Positions 1-8,769 of a stretch of DNA of 64,000 nucleotides are shown here, in pieces. The DNA is from an uncultured Methanobacteriaceae archaeon. GTDB lineage: Archaea; Methanobacteriota; Methanobacteria; Methanobacteriales; Methanobacteriaceae. Location: the NCBI GenBank assembly GCA_947259185.1, contig CAMYKT010000001.1, positions 62,001-126,000 on the forward strand. Direction: 5' to 3'. The first letter of the stretch is position 1. The number at the start of each line of letters is the position of its first letter. The notes under the pieces are model-generated. The model saw only the letters and a program-made list of their open reading frames with translations. It did no database searches and was not told the DNA's origin. The translations under genes and the position numbers were made by a program.

Positions 1-1
1 T

Positions 2-1660
2 GCTCCTTCAGTGGTGGGACTCTCTCGAAGTATTGGCAGTGGGGCCATGAGCAATTCCATAGCAGAAATTGGTCAGGCGGGCTGTATTATGGCCATAGGA
101 ACCAACACCACGGTAAGCCATCCCGTACTTGCCCTTCAAATAATTAAAGCAGTTAAAAATGGTTCGAAACTCATAGTGATTAACCCCCAGAAAATTGAAC
201 TGGCAAAACACGCAGATATATTTTTACAGCATAATCCTGGAAGCGATGTGGCCCTTTTAATGGCCATAGCCAAGGTAATAGTGGATGAAGGCCTTTATGA
301 CCAATCTTTTATAGAAGAAAGAACAGAAAACTTTTTAAAACTTAAAAAATCACTTGAAATTAGTTCATGGGATAAAATAGAACATATAACTGGGGTGGGA
401 AAGGAAAAAATTAGACAAACAGCTTATATGTATGCTGAGGGAGATCCATCTTCCATTTTATATGCCATGGGAATTACCCAGCATTCTCATGGAACCGACA
501 ATGTACTGGCAGTTAGTAATCTGGCCCTTCTTACTGGAAACCTGGGAAAAGAATCTTCCGGAGTCAACCCCCTTCGAGGCCAAAATAATGTACAGGGGTC
601 CTGTGATATGGGCTCCCTTCCCAATGTATTCCCTGGATATCAATCAGTAGAAGACCCTGAAATTGTTGAAAAATTCCAGAAGGCCTGGAACATGCATCTA
701 AAACCCGTCAGCGGTATGATGCTATCTGAAATTTTTGAAAAAGCTAGAAGTGGGGACCTCAAGTCATTATATATCATGGGCGAAAATCCATTACTCAGTG
801 AACCGGATATTCAGAAAGTAAAAAAGGCTCTGGAAAATGTGGAGTTTTTAGTGGTTCAGGACATTTTTTTAACTGAAACCGCTCTCCAGGCAGACGTGGT
901 ACTGCCAGCTGCTTCCTTTGCTGAAAAAGAGGGAACTTTCACCAATACCGAAAGAAGGGTGCAGAGGATAAAACAAGCTATAATACCACCAGGAGATTCT
1001 AAATCAGATTGGGAGATAATATCGGCCATTGCTCAGAAGATGGGAAAATCTGGATTTGATTTTAAATCATCTGAAGAGGTATTTTCTGAAATGTCAGCTT
1101 TAACCCCTATTTATAGTGGAATTTCTTATGATAGATTAGAAAATCAGGGATTGCACTGGCCTTGTCTGGATAGTAATGATCCCGGAACCCCTATACTGCA
1201 CATGGATCAGTTCAATACCCCCTCCCATAAAGGAATATTCCATGCATTGGAATATATTCCATCGGTGGAAATCCCGGATGAAGATTATCCCTTCATACTC
1301 AGCACCGGCAGAAGCCTCTATCAATACCATACAGGGTCCATGACCCGTAAAGTTAATGGTTTAAATTATATAGATGGTGAGGAGTTTGTAGAGATTAATC
1401 CTGATGATGCAGCTAATTTGGATATAAAGGGAGGGGAATGGCTGGAAATATCTTCTAGAAGGGGCACTATACGCGCTAGATCCAGAATAAATCCCGGCTT
1501 ATTATCAGGTTGTGTTTCCATGACTTTTCATTTCCAGGAAGCACCTGCTAATTGTCTTACTCAGACAGCGGCGGACCCGGTTTCAGGCACTCCTGAACTC
1601 AAAATTTCAACTGTAAAAATAAGAGTTTTAAGTGATGATGAAATAGATATTGAGAACTGA
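2..1660 (+). CDS. fdhA: Formate dehydrogenase alpha (catalytic) subunit, C-terminal part
   Basis: This is the C-terminal ~552 residues of a molybdopterin/tungstopterin oxidoreductase that oxidises formate to CO2, in methanogens with F420 or a heterodisulfide-reductase complex as partner. The reading frame is open at the window edge and begins APSVVGLSRSIGSGAMSN, which in this family directly follows the catalytic Cys/Sec-His pair. The active-site codon therefore lies only a few bases outside the window, and Cys versus Sec cannot be decided. The central pterin-binding region and the C-terminal dinucleotide-binding domain (around residues 420-540, with STGRSLYQYHTGSMTR) are intact. It lies directly upstream of the fwd operon. 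The family call is firm; the alternative is another formate-dehydrogenase-like paralogue. Confidence 0.9.
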   Translation, partial: APSVVGLSRSIGSGAMSNSIAEIGQAGCIMAIGTNTTVSHPVLALQIIKAVKNGSKLIVINPQKIELAKHADIFLQHNPGSDVALLMAIAKVIVDEGLYDQSFIEERTENFLKLKKSLEISSWDKIEHITGVGKEKIRQTAYMYAEGDPSSILYAMGITQHSHGTDNVLAVSNLALLTGNLGKESSGVNPLRGQNNVQGSCDMGSLPNVFPGYQSVEDPEIVEKFQKAWNMHLKPVSGMMLSEIFEKARSGDLKSLYIMGENPLLSEPDIQKVKKALENVEFLVVQDIFLTETALQADVVLPAASFAEKEGTFTNTERRVQRIKQAIIPPGDSKSDWEIISAIAQKMGKSGFDFKSSEEVFSEMSALTPIYSGISYDRLENQGLHWPCLDSNDPGTPILHMDQFNTPSHKGIFHALEYIPSVEIPDEDYPFILSTGRSLYQYHTGSMTRKVNGLNYIDGEEFVEINPDDAANLDIKGGEWLEISSRRGTIRARSRINPGLLSGCVSMTFHFQEAPANCLTQTAADPVSGTPELKISTVKIRVLSDDEIDIEN

Positions 1661-1685
1661 TTTAAGGATATTATTTCAACTAAAA

Positions 1686-1706
1686 AATATTAATATTCTT
1701 TTTTTT
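1686..1706 (+). terminator. T-rich terminator after fdhA
   Basis: A short AT-only dyad (AATAT-TA-ATATT) is followed by a run of eight T at 1699-1706, 26 bases after the fdhA stop. Archaeal RNA polymerase terminates at oligo-T tracts, so this probably separates fdhA from the fwd operon. The stem itself is weak. Confidence 0.4.
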
Positions 1707-1840
1707 ACCTAAAAACAATCTATTCATTGTTATTAACAGTATTAAAATTTTTAAACAGCTCACTTTATAATTTTCAAAACCTTTTTATGTGGGGATACTA
1801 CACACCTATATTTATAACTTCCTATATGTTTTTAGTAGAA

Positions 1841-1879
1841 ATGTATTTATAAAGCAGGGTTAAAAAGTGTTATTAACCC
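1841..1879 (+). promoter_or_regulatory. fwd operon promoter with inverted repeat at the start site
   Basis: A TATA box (TATTTATAA, 1844-1852) lies 41 bases before the fwdH start. About 25 bases downstream, where transcription should start, is an inverted repeat with 7-base arms, GGGTTAA (1857-1863) and TTAACCC (1873-1879), separated by nine bases. Its position over the predicted start suits a repressor operator. The first gene of the operon encodes a helix-turn-helix protein that could bind it. The repeat is seen directly; its function is inferred. Confidence 0.5.
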
Positions 1880-1892
1880 ACATGGTGAACCA

Positions 1893-2348
1893 ATGCCCAA
1901 ACATATCGTTTCTGGATTAAAGTACATTGCTACAGTAAATCTGAGGAAAAAAGGCCAAACTCAAAGGGAGATAGCTCAGGCTCTGGGTATGGACAGATCC
2001 ACAGTTTCTCATTATTTAAATGGTAGAAATCTGTCTCAGGATTCTATAGAGGTTGCAGAGCTGGTAGTTAATATGTGCCCTAAAGATTTTTTACTTTTGG
2101 CCCATACTCTTCTCAAAGATAAAGAAAGAACCAGAATTATTATTAAAACTTGCCAGAAAAATCGATATGAAGGTAAAATAAAAAATTCCTGTATTGGATG
2201 TGGTCTCTGTGTGGATACCTGTCTGATGAAGGCTATCGTGTTGAATGATCTAAAGGCACAAATAGATTTTGAATGGTGTTGTGGATGTTTAATCTGTGTG
2301 GAGATGTGCCCAACCAGCTCGATAGAAATTAAGGAGGTAGTAGATTGA
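1893..2348 (+). CDS. fwdH: HTH domain-ferredoxin fusion protein, FwdH
   Basis: First gene of the tungsten formylmethanofuran dehydrogenase operon, 151 residues. Residues ~10-50 form a helix-turn-helix (TQREIAQALGMDRSTVSHYL). Residues ~95-145 carry two 4Fe-4S motifs: CIGCGLCVDTC, and a second, CCGCLICVEMCP. In Methanothermobacter the corresponding operon is fwdHFGDACB, and FwdH is an iron-sulfur protein of unclear role. The architecture suggests a redox- or cluster-responsive DNA-binding protein rather than a plain electron carrier. The next gene overlaps its stop codon. The ATG follows a weak ribosome-binding site (GGTGAA). Family assignment is good; the regulatory role is inference. Confidence 0.8.
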   Translation: MPKHIVSGLKYIATVNLRKKGQTQREIAQALGMDRSTVSHYLNGRNLSQDSIEVAELVVNMCPKDFLLLAHTLLKDKERTRIIIKTCQKNRYEGKIKNSCIGCGLCVDTCLMKAIVLNDLKAQIDFEWCCGCLICVEMCPTSSIEIKEVVD

Positions 2349-3397
2349 TGGAAACAACTGAATTTATGGACGGTAAGGACATTACCGTGGAAAGAGCAGG
2401 CGAAGAAGACCGAAAGTTGCTCTTTAAAGATGATTTATGTGCTGTTTGTGGACTGTGTGAAACAATTTGTCCAGTATCTGCAATTGATGTAAATCCTACT
2501 GGTGCGATGATTCGTACTGAACAAGACATGAGTAAAATAGACATTGATGAACATAAGTGCGTTTTATGTGGTATGTGCAGCAGTATCTGTCCTTTCCAAG
2601 CTTTAGACTTGCAGATAGATGGAGAAAGCATAAAAACCATGAGTGAGTATCCTCAAATAATAAAATCAGCAGAAATTGATGATGAGGAATGTATCCAGTG
2701 TAAAGCCTGTGAAACTGCCTGTCCTCAAGATGCAATTACTATTACCCGGGAACTGCCTAAAAGAGCAGATCTCATAACAGGTGAAATTGAAATAGACAAA
2801 GAAACCTGTATTTACTGTGGTATGTGTGAAGAAATGTGTCCGGTGGATGCCATTGACATAGATCACCAGGTGCCTACTTCTGATAATCCGGTGGTAGCTA
2901 CTGACATTAATGTAAATGAAGATAAATGTGTGCATTGTGGAATCTGTAAGAGGATCTGTCCGGTTGACGCAATTATGCAGGTATGCAGGATATGTCCTTA
3001 TGGAGAATATGAAATTGAAGTACCAGAAGTTACTGGAACTTCCTACATTGACCCTGAACTCTGTGTAAACTGTACCTGGTGTCAGGAAATTTGTCCGGTG
3101 GATGCAGCCAAAGTAAACAAGCCTTTTGAAGGTGAATTAACCATAGATCAGGACACCTGTCAGGCATGTGAGACCTGTGTAATGGTTTGTCCCTGCAATG
3201 TATTGTCCTTCCCTAAATCTGAAAAGTCAGGCTCCAGACCTGAAAAACTGCACAAGGACGAAAGGTTCTGTATTTACTGTGGTGCTTGTGAGAAATCATG
3301 TCCGGTAGATGCCATAGATGTTAAGAGGACTAAAATTAATTACACACCAACTAAATCCAAGGCTTGGGTAAAGGCCTTTGAATCCCTGAAAAATTAA
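2348..3397 (+). CDS. fwdF: Formylmethanofuran dehydrogenase polyferredoxin subunit F
   Basis: A polyferredoxin of 349 residues with eight CxxCxxCxxxCP motifs (for example CAVCGLCETICP and CIYCGMCEEMCP), enough for eight 4Fe-4S clusters. In the Fwd complex FwdF carries electrons to the tungsten centre of FwdB for CO2 reduction to formylmethanofuran. The ATG at 2348 overlaps the fwdH stop (TGATG) and has AAGGAGGT nine bases upstream; a TTG three bases earlier is less likely. A paralogue lies at 16771-17772. The C-terminal signature SKAW...FESLKN is shared by both. Confidence 0.93.
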   Translation: METTEFMDGKDITVERAGEEDRKLLFKDDLCAVCGLCETICPVSAIDVNPTGAMIRTEQDMSKIDIDEHKCVLCGMCSSICPFQALDLQIDGESIKTMSEYPQIIKSAEIDDEECIQCKACETACPQDAITITRELPKRADLITGEIEIDKETCIYCGMCEEMCPVDAIDIDHQVPTSDNPVVATDINVNEDKCVHCGICKRICPVDAIMQVCRICPYGEYEIEVPEVTGTSYIDPELCVNCTWCQEICPVDAAKVNKPFEGELTIDQDTCQACETCVMVCPCNVLSFPKSEKSGSRPEKLHKDERFCIYCGACEKSCPVDAIDVKRTKINYTPTKSKAWVKAFESLKN

Positions 3398-3418
3398 TTA
3401 TAATATGGAGGCAATTGA

Positions 3419-3664
3419 ATGGCAATTGGACTAAAAGCTTACCGTGATATCTGTCACGGATGTGGAAACTGTGTTGTAGCTTGCCCGGTTAACGCCCTCC
3501 GAAGCGAAGATGTGGCTGGAGGAAAGGGACCAAGTGAACTGGTGGACCTTATTATGATGGTGGAAGACGGAGCAGTACAACTTAAAAACGTGGATCTGTG
3601 CGGAAAGTGCGGAACCTGTGTAGAAAGCTGCCCGGTAGAAGCTATTAGACTGGAGGAATTGTGA
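3419..3664 (+). CDS. fwdG: Formylmethanofuran dehydrogenase ferredoxin subunit G
   Basis: A small 81-residue dicluster ferredoxin with CHGCGNCVVACP near residue 12 and CGKCGTCVESCP near residue 61. FwdG sits next to the tungsten subunit and passes electrons from FwdF to FwdB. The size matches the family. A GGAGG site lies at 3407-3411, and the stop overlaps the next start (TGATG). Confidence 0.92.
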   Translation: MAIGLKAYRDICHGCGNCVVACPVNALRSEDVAGGKGPSELVDLIMMVEDGAVQLKNVDLCGKCGTCVESCPVEAIRLEEL

Positions 3665-4047
3665 TGATAGTTAATCTAATCACAGGAAGAACAGTATGGC
3701 AAGGACAGGCAATTGAGTCTGGAAAAGATCTGCAAATGTACATCAACGCTGCGGCCATAGCCCATATAAGCGATGAAATGATGGCTCAAATGGGCATTAA
3801 GCCTGGACAAAACATAAAAATCACAGCACCTGACGGTGATGTGGTGGTTAAAGCAGTGGCTACCAAAGAAACTCTCCCTGTAGACACAATTTACGTCCCT
3901 ATGGGCCCCTGGGCTAATCGTGTAGTTGATCCTACTACCAACTCCACTGCAATGCCCTCTTATAAAAATATACCTGTAGATATAATTCCTACTGACGAAG
4001 AAGTACTGGACATGCCTACTCTGATGAAGGTATATGGAAAAGTATAA
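3664..4047 (+). CDS. fwdD: Formylmethanofuran dehydrogenase subunit D
   Basis: A 127-residue protein of the molybdopterin dinucleotide-binding fold. It corresponds to the C-terminal cofactor-binding domain of formate dehydrogenases, split off as a separate subunit that completes the pterin pocket of FwdB. The motif MGPWANRVVDPTTNSTAMP is typical. The ATG at 3664 overlaps the fwdG stop, and GGAGG lies seven bases upstream. A GTG three bases earlier is also in frame but is poorly spaced. Confidence 0.92.
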   Translation: MIVNLITGRTVWQGQAIESGKDLQMYINAAAIAHISDEMMAQMGIKPGQNIKITAPDGDVVVKAVATKETLPVDTIYVPMGPWANRVVDPTTNSTAMPSYKNIPVDIIPTDEEVLDMPTLMKVYGKV

Positions 4048-4079
4048 TATCCTACAACTATCTAGGAGGATTAAATAAA

Positions 4080-5801
4080 ATGGAACGTATAATCAAGAAC
4101 GGTGTTGTTTACTGTCCCCTAAACGGGATTAATGGAGAGAAAATGGATATCTCCATAAAGGACGGTAAAATCGTTGAAAGTGTTAGTGATGATGCAGAAG
4201 TATTCGATGCTTCTGGACAAATCGTTATGCCTGGTGCTGTGGAAGTACACGCTCACATAGCTGGAGCTAAGGTAAACGTGGGTCGTATGATGCGACCAGA
4301 AGACAGTAAAAAAGATGCGGAAGGCACAGTAGAAGCAACTCATCGTAGGGCTGGAAGTGGATTTTCTGTTCCTTCTACCCACATGACCGGGTACCGGTAT
4401 GCACAGATGGGTTACACCACTGCTATGGAAGCTGCAATGCCTCCACTACTAGCCCGGCACACTCACGAAGAACTGCAAGCCATTCCTATTCTGGACCATG
4501 CTGCTTTCCCATTATTTGGAAACAACTGGTTTGTAATGGACTATTTAGGTGAAGGTGACATAGATTCCTGTGCAGCCTATATCTCCTGGTTACTAAGAGC
4601 CACCAAAGGGTATGCTATTAAGATAGTAAACCCCTGTGGAACTGAAGCATGGGGATGGGGAGGAAATGTGCATGGAATTCATGACACGGCTCCTCACTTT
4701 AAAGTAACCCCTGCGGAAATGATTAAAGGAATGGCAGAAGTAAATGAAAAACTGAGATTACCTCACTCCATACACCTGCACTGTAATGACCTGGGACACC
4801 CTGGAAACTATGAAACCACCATCGAGTCTTTCGAAGTACCTAAAGGAATTAAAGTAAACCCTGCTACTGGAAGCAGAGATACCGTAGTGCACGGTACCCA
4901 CGTGCAGTACCACAGTTACGCTGGTACTTCCTGGAGAGACTTTGAATCTGCAGCAGACATAGTGGCGGATTATGTAAATAAAAACGACCACATCACCATT
5001 GACATCGGACAGGTTACCCTGGATGAAACCACTACTATGACTGCCGACGGACCAATGGAATACGATTTACACTCTCTCAATGGACTAAAATGGGCTAACT
5101 GTGATGTGGAGATGGAAACTGGTTCTGGAGTAGTTCCTTTCATCTACTCTGCTAAGGCACCAGTACCTGCTGTACAGTGGGCCATTGGTATGGAATTATC
5201 CTTACTTGTTAAGGATCCCGCCAAAATATGTTTAACTACTGACAGTCCTAATGCAGGACCATTCACCAGATACCCCCGGATATTTGCCTGGCTCATGAGT
5301 AACCAGTACCGGGAAGACATGCTGGAAAACAAACTCCACAAATGGGCCCAAAAAAGAAGTAGTATTGCTACTATTGATCGTGAATTCTCTTTCTACGAAA
5401 TCGCACAGGCTACCAGGGGTACTCCAGCTAAAGTACTGGGTCTAAGTGACTTCAAAGGACACCTGGGTGCAGGTGCCGATGCTGATGTAGCAGTCTACAA
5501 TATGAACCCGGATACCATTGACCCATCTAGTGACTACATGGCCATTGAACAAGGATTCCAGAAAGCAAGCATGGTATTCAAAGATGGAGAATTAACAGTA
5601 AAAGATGGAGAAGTAGTCAATGCGGGATTGAAAGGAAAAACCTTTTGGGCCGATACTCAGGTGGAACAAAACTCCTACAATGCCGTCTTAAAAGAAGTGG
5701 AAAGACAGTTTGTTAAATACTACTCCATTGGATTCAAAAACTACCCTGTTGAAGATGAATATATTGCCAAATCTGCTCCAATTAAAGGGGTGATGTTATG
5801 A
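4080..5801 (+). CDS. fwdA: Formylmethanofuran dehydrogenase subunit A (amidohydrolase)
   Basis: A 573-residue zinc amidohydrolase subunit that condenses formate with methanofuran at a binuclear metal site. Visible metal-site elements are the HxH motif in VEVHAHIAGAK (near residue 58), a candidate carboxylated lysine in GYAIKIVNPCG, the histidines of HLHCNDLGHPGNYETT and the aspartate of LTTDSPNAGPF. Length is normal for the family. AGGAGGA precedes the ATG. The last four bases overlap fwdC (ATGA), indicating translational coupling. Confidence 0.95.
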   Translation: MERIIKNGVVYCPLNGINGEKMDISIKDGKIVESVSDDAEVFDASGQIVMPGAVEVHAHIAGAKVNVGRMMRPEDSKKDAEGTVEATHRRAGSGFSVPSTHMTGYRYAQMGYTTAMEAAMPPLLARHTHEELQAIPILDHAAFPLFGNNWFVMDYLGEGDIDSCAAYISWLLRATKGYAIKIVNPCGTEAWGWGGNVHGIHDTAPHFKVTPAEMIKGMAEVNEKLRLPHSIHLHCNDLGHPGNYETTIESFEVPKGIKVNPATGSRDTVVHGTHVQYHSYAGTSWRDFESAADIVADYVNKNDHITIDIGQVTLDETTTMTADGPMEYDLHSLNGLKWANCDVEMETGSGVVPFIYSAKAPVPAVQWAIGMELSLLVKDPAKICLTTDSPNAGPFTRYPRIFAWLMSNQYREDMLENKLHKWAQKRSSIATIDREFSFYEIAQATRGTPAKVLGLSDFKGHLGAGADADVAVYNMNPDTIDPSSDYMAIEQGFQKASMVFKDGELTVKDGEVVNAGLKGKTFWADTQVEQNSYNAVLKEVERQFVKYYSIGFKNYPVEDEYIAKSAPIKGVML

Positions 5802-6613
5802 GTGAAATAATATTAACTCCTAAAGAACAACCACAGGTACCTCTGGAAGCTCCCAACATTAAACCAGATGTTTTTGCAGGAAAAACCATTGATGAAATCA
5901 AGGAAGTAGAAATTAACTACGGTAATGACACCGTCAAACTCTCTGATTTCTTTGATGTTGAAGGAACTCCTGGTGAGACCGCTGGTGAAATCAAAATCAT
6001 CATTGATGGGGATGTAAGCAACACCAAAAGAATTGGACAGCAAATGACCGCTGGAGAAATCCTGGTAAAAGGAAATGTTTCTATGTACGTCGGCCTGGAA
6101 ATGGAAGGCGGAAAAATCACCGTTCAGGGGGATGCTACTGTCTGGGCTGGCCAGAACATGAGAGGCGGAGAACTGGAAATAATGGGTGATGCTGGAGATT
6201 ACGTGGGATCATCCTACCGTGGTGACTGGAGAGGAATGAACGGAGGCCTTATAACTATCCATGGGGATGTCGGTTACGAAATTGCCGAGTACATGGGTGG
6301 AGGAAAAATAGTGGTTAAAGGAAACGCTGACCATATGCCTGGAGTACACATGAGTAACGGTGTACTGATTATCGAAGGTAATGTAACCTCCAGAACTGGT
6401 GGAGAAATGAGCGGTGGAACCATCGTGGTAAAAGGTGTAATCGGACAATTCTTAGCCGGCTTCAAATACTGGGGTGTTGAAAAGAACATTCAGGTAGATG
6501 GGGAAGACATACCGGGGGTTTTCTATAAATTCACCGGTGATAACGCCATAAAAGGAGCTAACGGAACAGTATATGTTGCTGTAGCTGGTAACAAACATGT
6601 GGCTCCTGAATAA
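5798..6613 (+). CDS. fwdC: Formylmethanofuran dehydrogenase subunit C
   Basis: 271 residues. The middle section is a right-handed beta-helix with repeated G-x-x-G-x-x-x-G elements (for example GQNMRGGELEIMGDAGDYVG and GEMSGGTIVVKG), the fold shared with the C-terminal domain of glutamate synthase. It is a structural subunit that bridges FwdA and FwdB. The start overlaps the fwdA stop by four bases. Confidence 0.94.
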   Translation: MSEIILTPKEQPQVPLEAPNIKPDVFAGKTIDEIKEVEINYGNDTVKLSDFFDVEGTPGETAGEIKIIIDGDVSNTKRIGQQMTAGEILVKGNVSMYVGLEMEGGKITVQGDATVWAGQNMRGGELEIMGDAGDYVGSSYRGDWRGMNGGLITIHGDVGYEIAEYMGGGKIVVKGNADHMPGVHMSNGVLIIEGNVTSRTGGEMSGGTIVVKGVIGQFLAGFKYWGVEKNIQVDGEDIPGVFYKFTGDNAIKGANGTVYVAVAGNKHVAPE

Positions 6614-6634
6614 GAAACTAAAGAGGTAATATTT

Positions 6635-7933
6635 ATGGAATTAGTAAACAACGTGGTTTGTCCTTTCTGCGGAACACTTTGTGATGACATCATATGTAAG
6701 GTAGAAAATGATGAAATCGTTGGAACCTACAATGCATGTATCATTGGACACAGTAAATTTGTCCACACTGAAGGCGCCATGAGATACAAAAAACCCCTGC
6801 TACGTAAAAATGGGGAATTTGTGGAAATAAGCTATGAAGAAGCTATTGATAAAGCTGCCCAAATATTAGTGGATGCCAAAAGGCCCCTAATGTACGGATG
6901 GAGCTGTACCGAATGTTCTGCCCAGGAAGTAGGTATGGAATTAGCTGAAGAAGTAAGGGCAGTGGTGGATAACACCGCATCTGTATGTCACGGTCCTTCC
7001 CTTTTAGCAGTACACGATACTGGTTATCCAGTGTGTACCCTGGGAGAAGTTAAAAACAGGGCTGATGTTGTGGTTTATTGGGGATGCAATCCTTTCCACG
7101 CCCACCCTCGTCACTTATCCCGACACTCCTATGCTCGAGGATTCTTCCGGGAGCGAGGACGTGCCGATCGGACTATAATTGTGGTGGATCCTCGAAAGAG
7201 TGACACCTCTAAACTAGCCGACATACACCTGCAACTGGACTACAACAATGATTATGAACTGGTAGATGCTATGAGAGCGGCCTTAAAAGGCCATGAAATC
7301 CTTTATGAGGAAGTAGCAGGAATACCCCGGGATGATATTGTGGGAGCTGTAGAAGCACTCAAAAAAGCCCAGTTTGGTATTCTCTTCTTCGGTATGGGTA
7401 TCACCCACTCCCTTGGAAAGCACCGAAACATTGATACTGCGATTATGATGGTTCAGGAACTAAACCAGTTTGCCAAGTGGACCCTTATCCCTATGAGGGG
7501 TCACTACAATGTGAATGGATTTAACCAGGTATGTACCTGGGAAAGTGGATACCCGTTCTGTGTGGACTTTGCTACCGGAACTCCTAGATACAACCCGGGA
7601 GAAACTGGATCCAATGACCTGCTCCAGAATAAAGAAGCAGATGCCATGATGGTAATTGCTTCTGATCCTGGTGCCCATTTCCCACAGAATGCGTTACATA
7701 CCATGGCTGAAATTCCAGTAATTGCCATAGAACCTCACCGAACACCTACCACTGAGATGGCCAACCTGATTATTCCTCCTGCAATTGTAGGAATGGAAGC
7801 AGAAGGTACTGCCTATCGTATGGATGGTGTTCCACTGAGAATGAAAAAAGTGGTGGAATCTGATCTACTTTCTGATAAAGAAATCTTAGAAAAGATTCTG
7901 GAAAAAGCTCAAGAGCTTAAAGCATCTAAATAG
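6635..7933 (+). CDS. fwdB: Formylmethanofuran dehydrogenase subunit B (tungsten/molybdenum pterin)
   Basis: The 432-residue catalytic subunit that reduces CO2 to formate at a tungstopterin. An N-terminal 4Fe-4S site is seen in CPFCGTLCDDIIC (residues 9-21). The metal ligand is Cys118 in SVCHGPSLL, encoded by TGT, so this is the cysteine rather than the selenocysteine form. Further pterin-domain motifs are YWGCNPFHAHPRH and SDPGAHFP. It is the last gene of the operon and is followed directly by a hairpin terminator. Tungsten versus molybdenum cannot be read from sequence; the FGDACB gene order matches the tungsten operon of Methanothermobacter. Confidence 0.95.
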   Translation: MELVNNVVCPFCGTLCDDIICKVENDEIVGTYNACIIGHSKFVHTEGAMRYKKPLLRKNGEFVEISYEEAIDKAAQILVDAKRPLMYGWSCTECSAQEVGMELAEEVRAVVDNTASVCHGPSLLAVHDTGYPVCTLGEVKNRADVVVYWGCNPFHAHPRHLSRHSYARGFFRERGRADRTIIVVDPRKSDTSKLADIHLQLDYNNDYELVDAMRAALKGHEILYEEVAGIPRDDIVGAVEALKKAQFGILFFGMGITHSLGKHRNIDTAIMMVQELNQFAKWTLIPMRGHYNVNGFNQVCTWESGYPFCVDFATGTPRYNPGETGSNDLLQNKEADAMMVIASDPGAHFPQNALHTMAEIPVIAIEPHRTPTTEMANLIIPPAIVGMEAEGTAYRMDGVPLRMKKVVESDLLSDKEILEKILEKAQELKASK

Positions 7934-7936
7934 ATT

Positions 7937-7971
7937 ATTTAAGCCCTTCTGGGCTTAAATTTTATTTTTTT
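7937..7971 (+). terminator. Strong hairpin terminator of the fwd operon
   Basis: A perfect 10-bp stem, ATTTAAGCCC (7937-7946) and GGGCTTAAAT (7951-7960), with the loop TTCT is followed by a T-rich tract, three bases after the fwdB stop. It is unusually bacterial-looking for an archaeon. It may also serve the convergent transcript from the ABC importer at 7996-10886. Confidence 0.8.
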
Positions 7972-7995
7972 ATATTTTAAATTAACTTTCAAGGC

Positions 7996-8769
7996 CTATT
8001 TTAAAGCAATACAAGCTTTTCTATCCTCTATATCTATTATTTTTACATCAATACCATAAACTTCTTTCATGTTCTCTTCGTTAATCACTTCTTCCGGGGA
8101 TCCCATATCAATTAAAGACTTTCCTTTCATTAAAGCTACTTTTTGGGCTGAAAGAAAAGCATGATCTGGAAAATGAGAAGACATTATTATAGATAGTTCT
8201 TTTTTAGCCAGCTGGTCAATAATACTCAGGGTTCTTATCTGATTTCCAAAATCCAAATGAGAGGTGGGCTCATCTAAAATTAAAACTTCTGGCTCCTGAG
8301 CCAATACACGGGCAATAAAAACCAGCTGCTGCTCACCTCCGCTTATTTCAGCATATGCTTTATCCTTCATATGGTAAATTTTAAGATCTTTTAAGGATTT
8401 TTTGGCTATTTTAATATCTCTGGTGGAGGGAGAAGAAAAGGTATCAATATGGGGCGCCCTCCCCATTAGTACTACATCTAAAACTGTAAACGGAAAGGTT
8501 GAATTATGTATCTGAGGTATATATCCCATACTTTTAGCTATTGTGGAAGGTTTAAGGCCCTGAATATCAATTCCCTTCAGCATCACTTTTCCAGAATCAA
8601 GCCGAATCAGACCATTTAAACATTTAAGCAACGTTGTTTTTCCAGCACCATTAGCACCTAAAATGCATAGAACATCCCCTTTTTTCAGCTTAAAGCTTAT
8701 TTTTTCAAATATGTTCTCCTGTTTATTATAGGAGAATGTTCCATCAAGCATTTCCAGCAAGTAACTCAT
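7996..8769 (-). CDS. ABC transporter ATP-binding protein, FecE/BtuD type
   Basis: A 257-residue ATPase that energises the adjacent permease. It has a Walker A motif GANGAGKTTLL, the signature EISGGEQQLVFIARVLAQ, and Walker B EVLILDEPTSHLD. It belongs to the iron-siderophore/cobalamin/MolC group. The ATG at 8769 overlaps the permease stop (ATGA); a GTG six bases upstream is also in frame. Substrate cannot be told from this subunit. The operator upstream of the operon, shared with tungstate genes, suggests an oxyanion such as molybdate or tungstate. Confidence 0.88.
   Translation of the reverse strand: MSYLLEMLDGTFSYNKQENIFEKISFKLKKGDVLCILGANGAGKTTLLKCLNGLIRLDSGKVMLKGIDIQGLKPSTIAKSMGYIPQIHNSTFPFTVLDVVLMGRAPHIDTFSSPSTRDIKIAKKSLKDLKIYHMKDKAYAEISGGEQQLVFIARVLAQEPEVLILDEPTSHLDFGNQIRTLSIIDQLAKKELSIIMSSHFPDHAFLSAQKVALMKGKSLIDMGSPEEVINEENMKEVYGIDVKIIDIEDRKACIALK

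Noticed and set aside
2160..2172. TCGATATG inside fwdH as another ModE-like site
   Set aside because: It is a half-site within coding sequence with no second arm and no TATA core.
6635..7933. Selenocysteine form of FwdB
   Set aside because: The metal-ligand codon is TGT (Cys118) and no in-frame TGA occurs in the gene.
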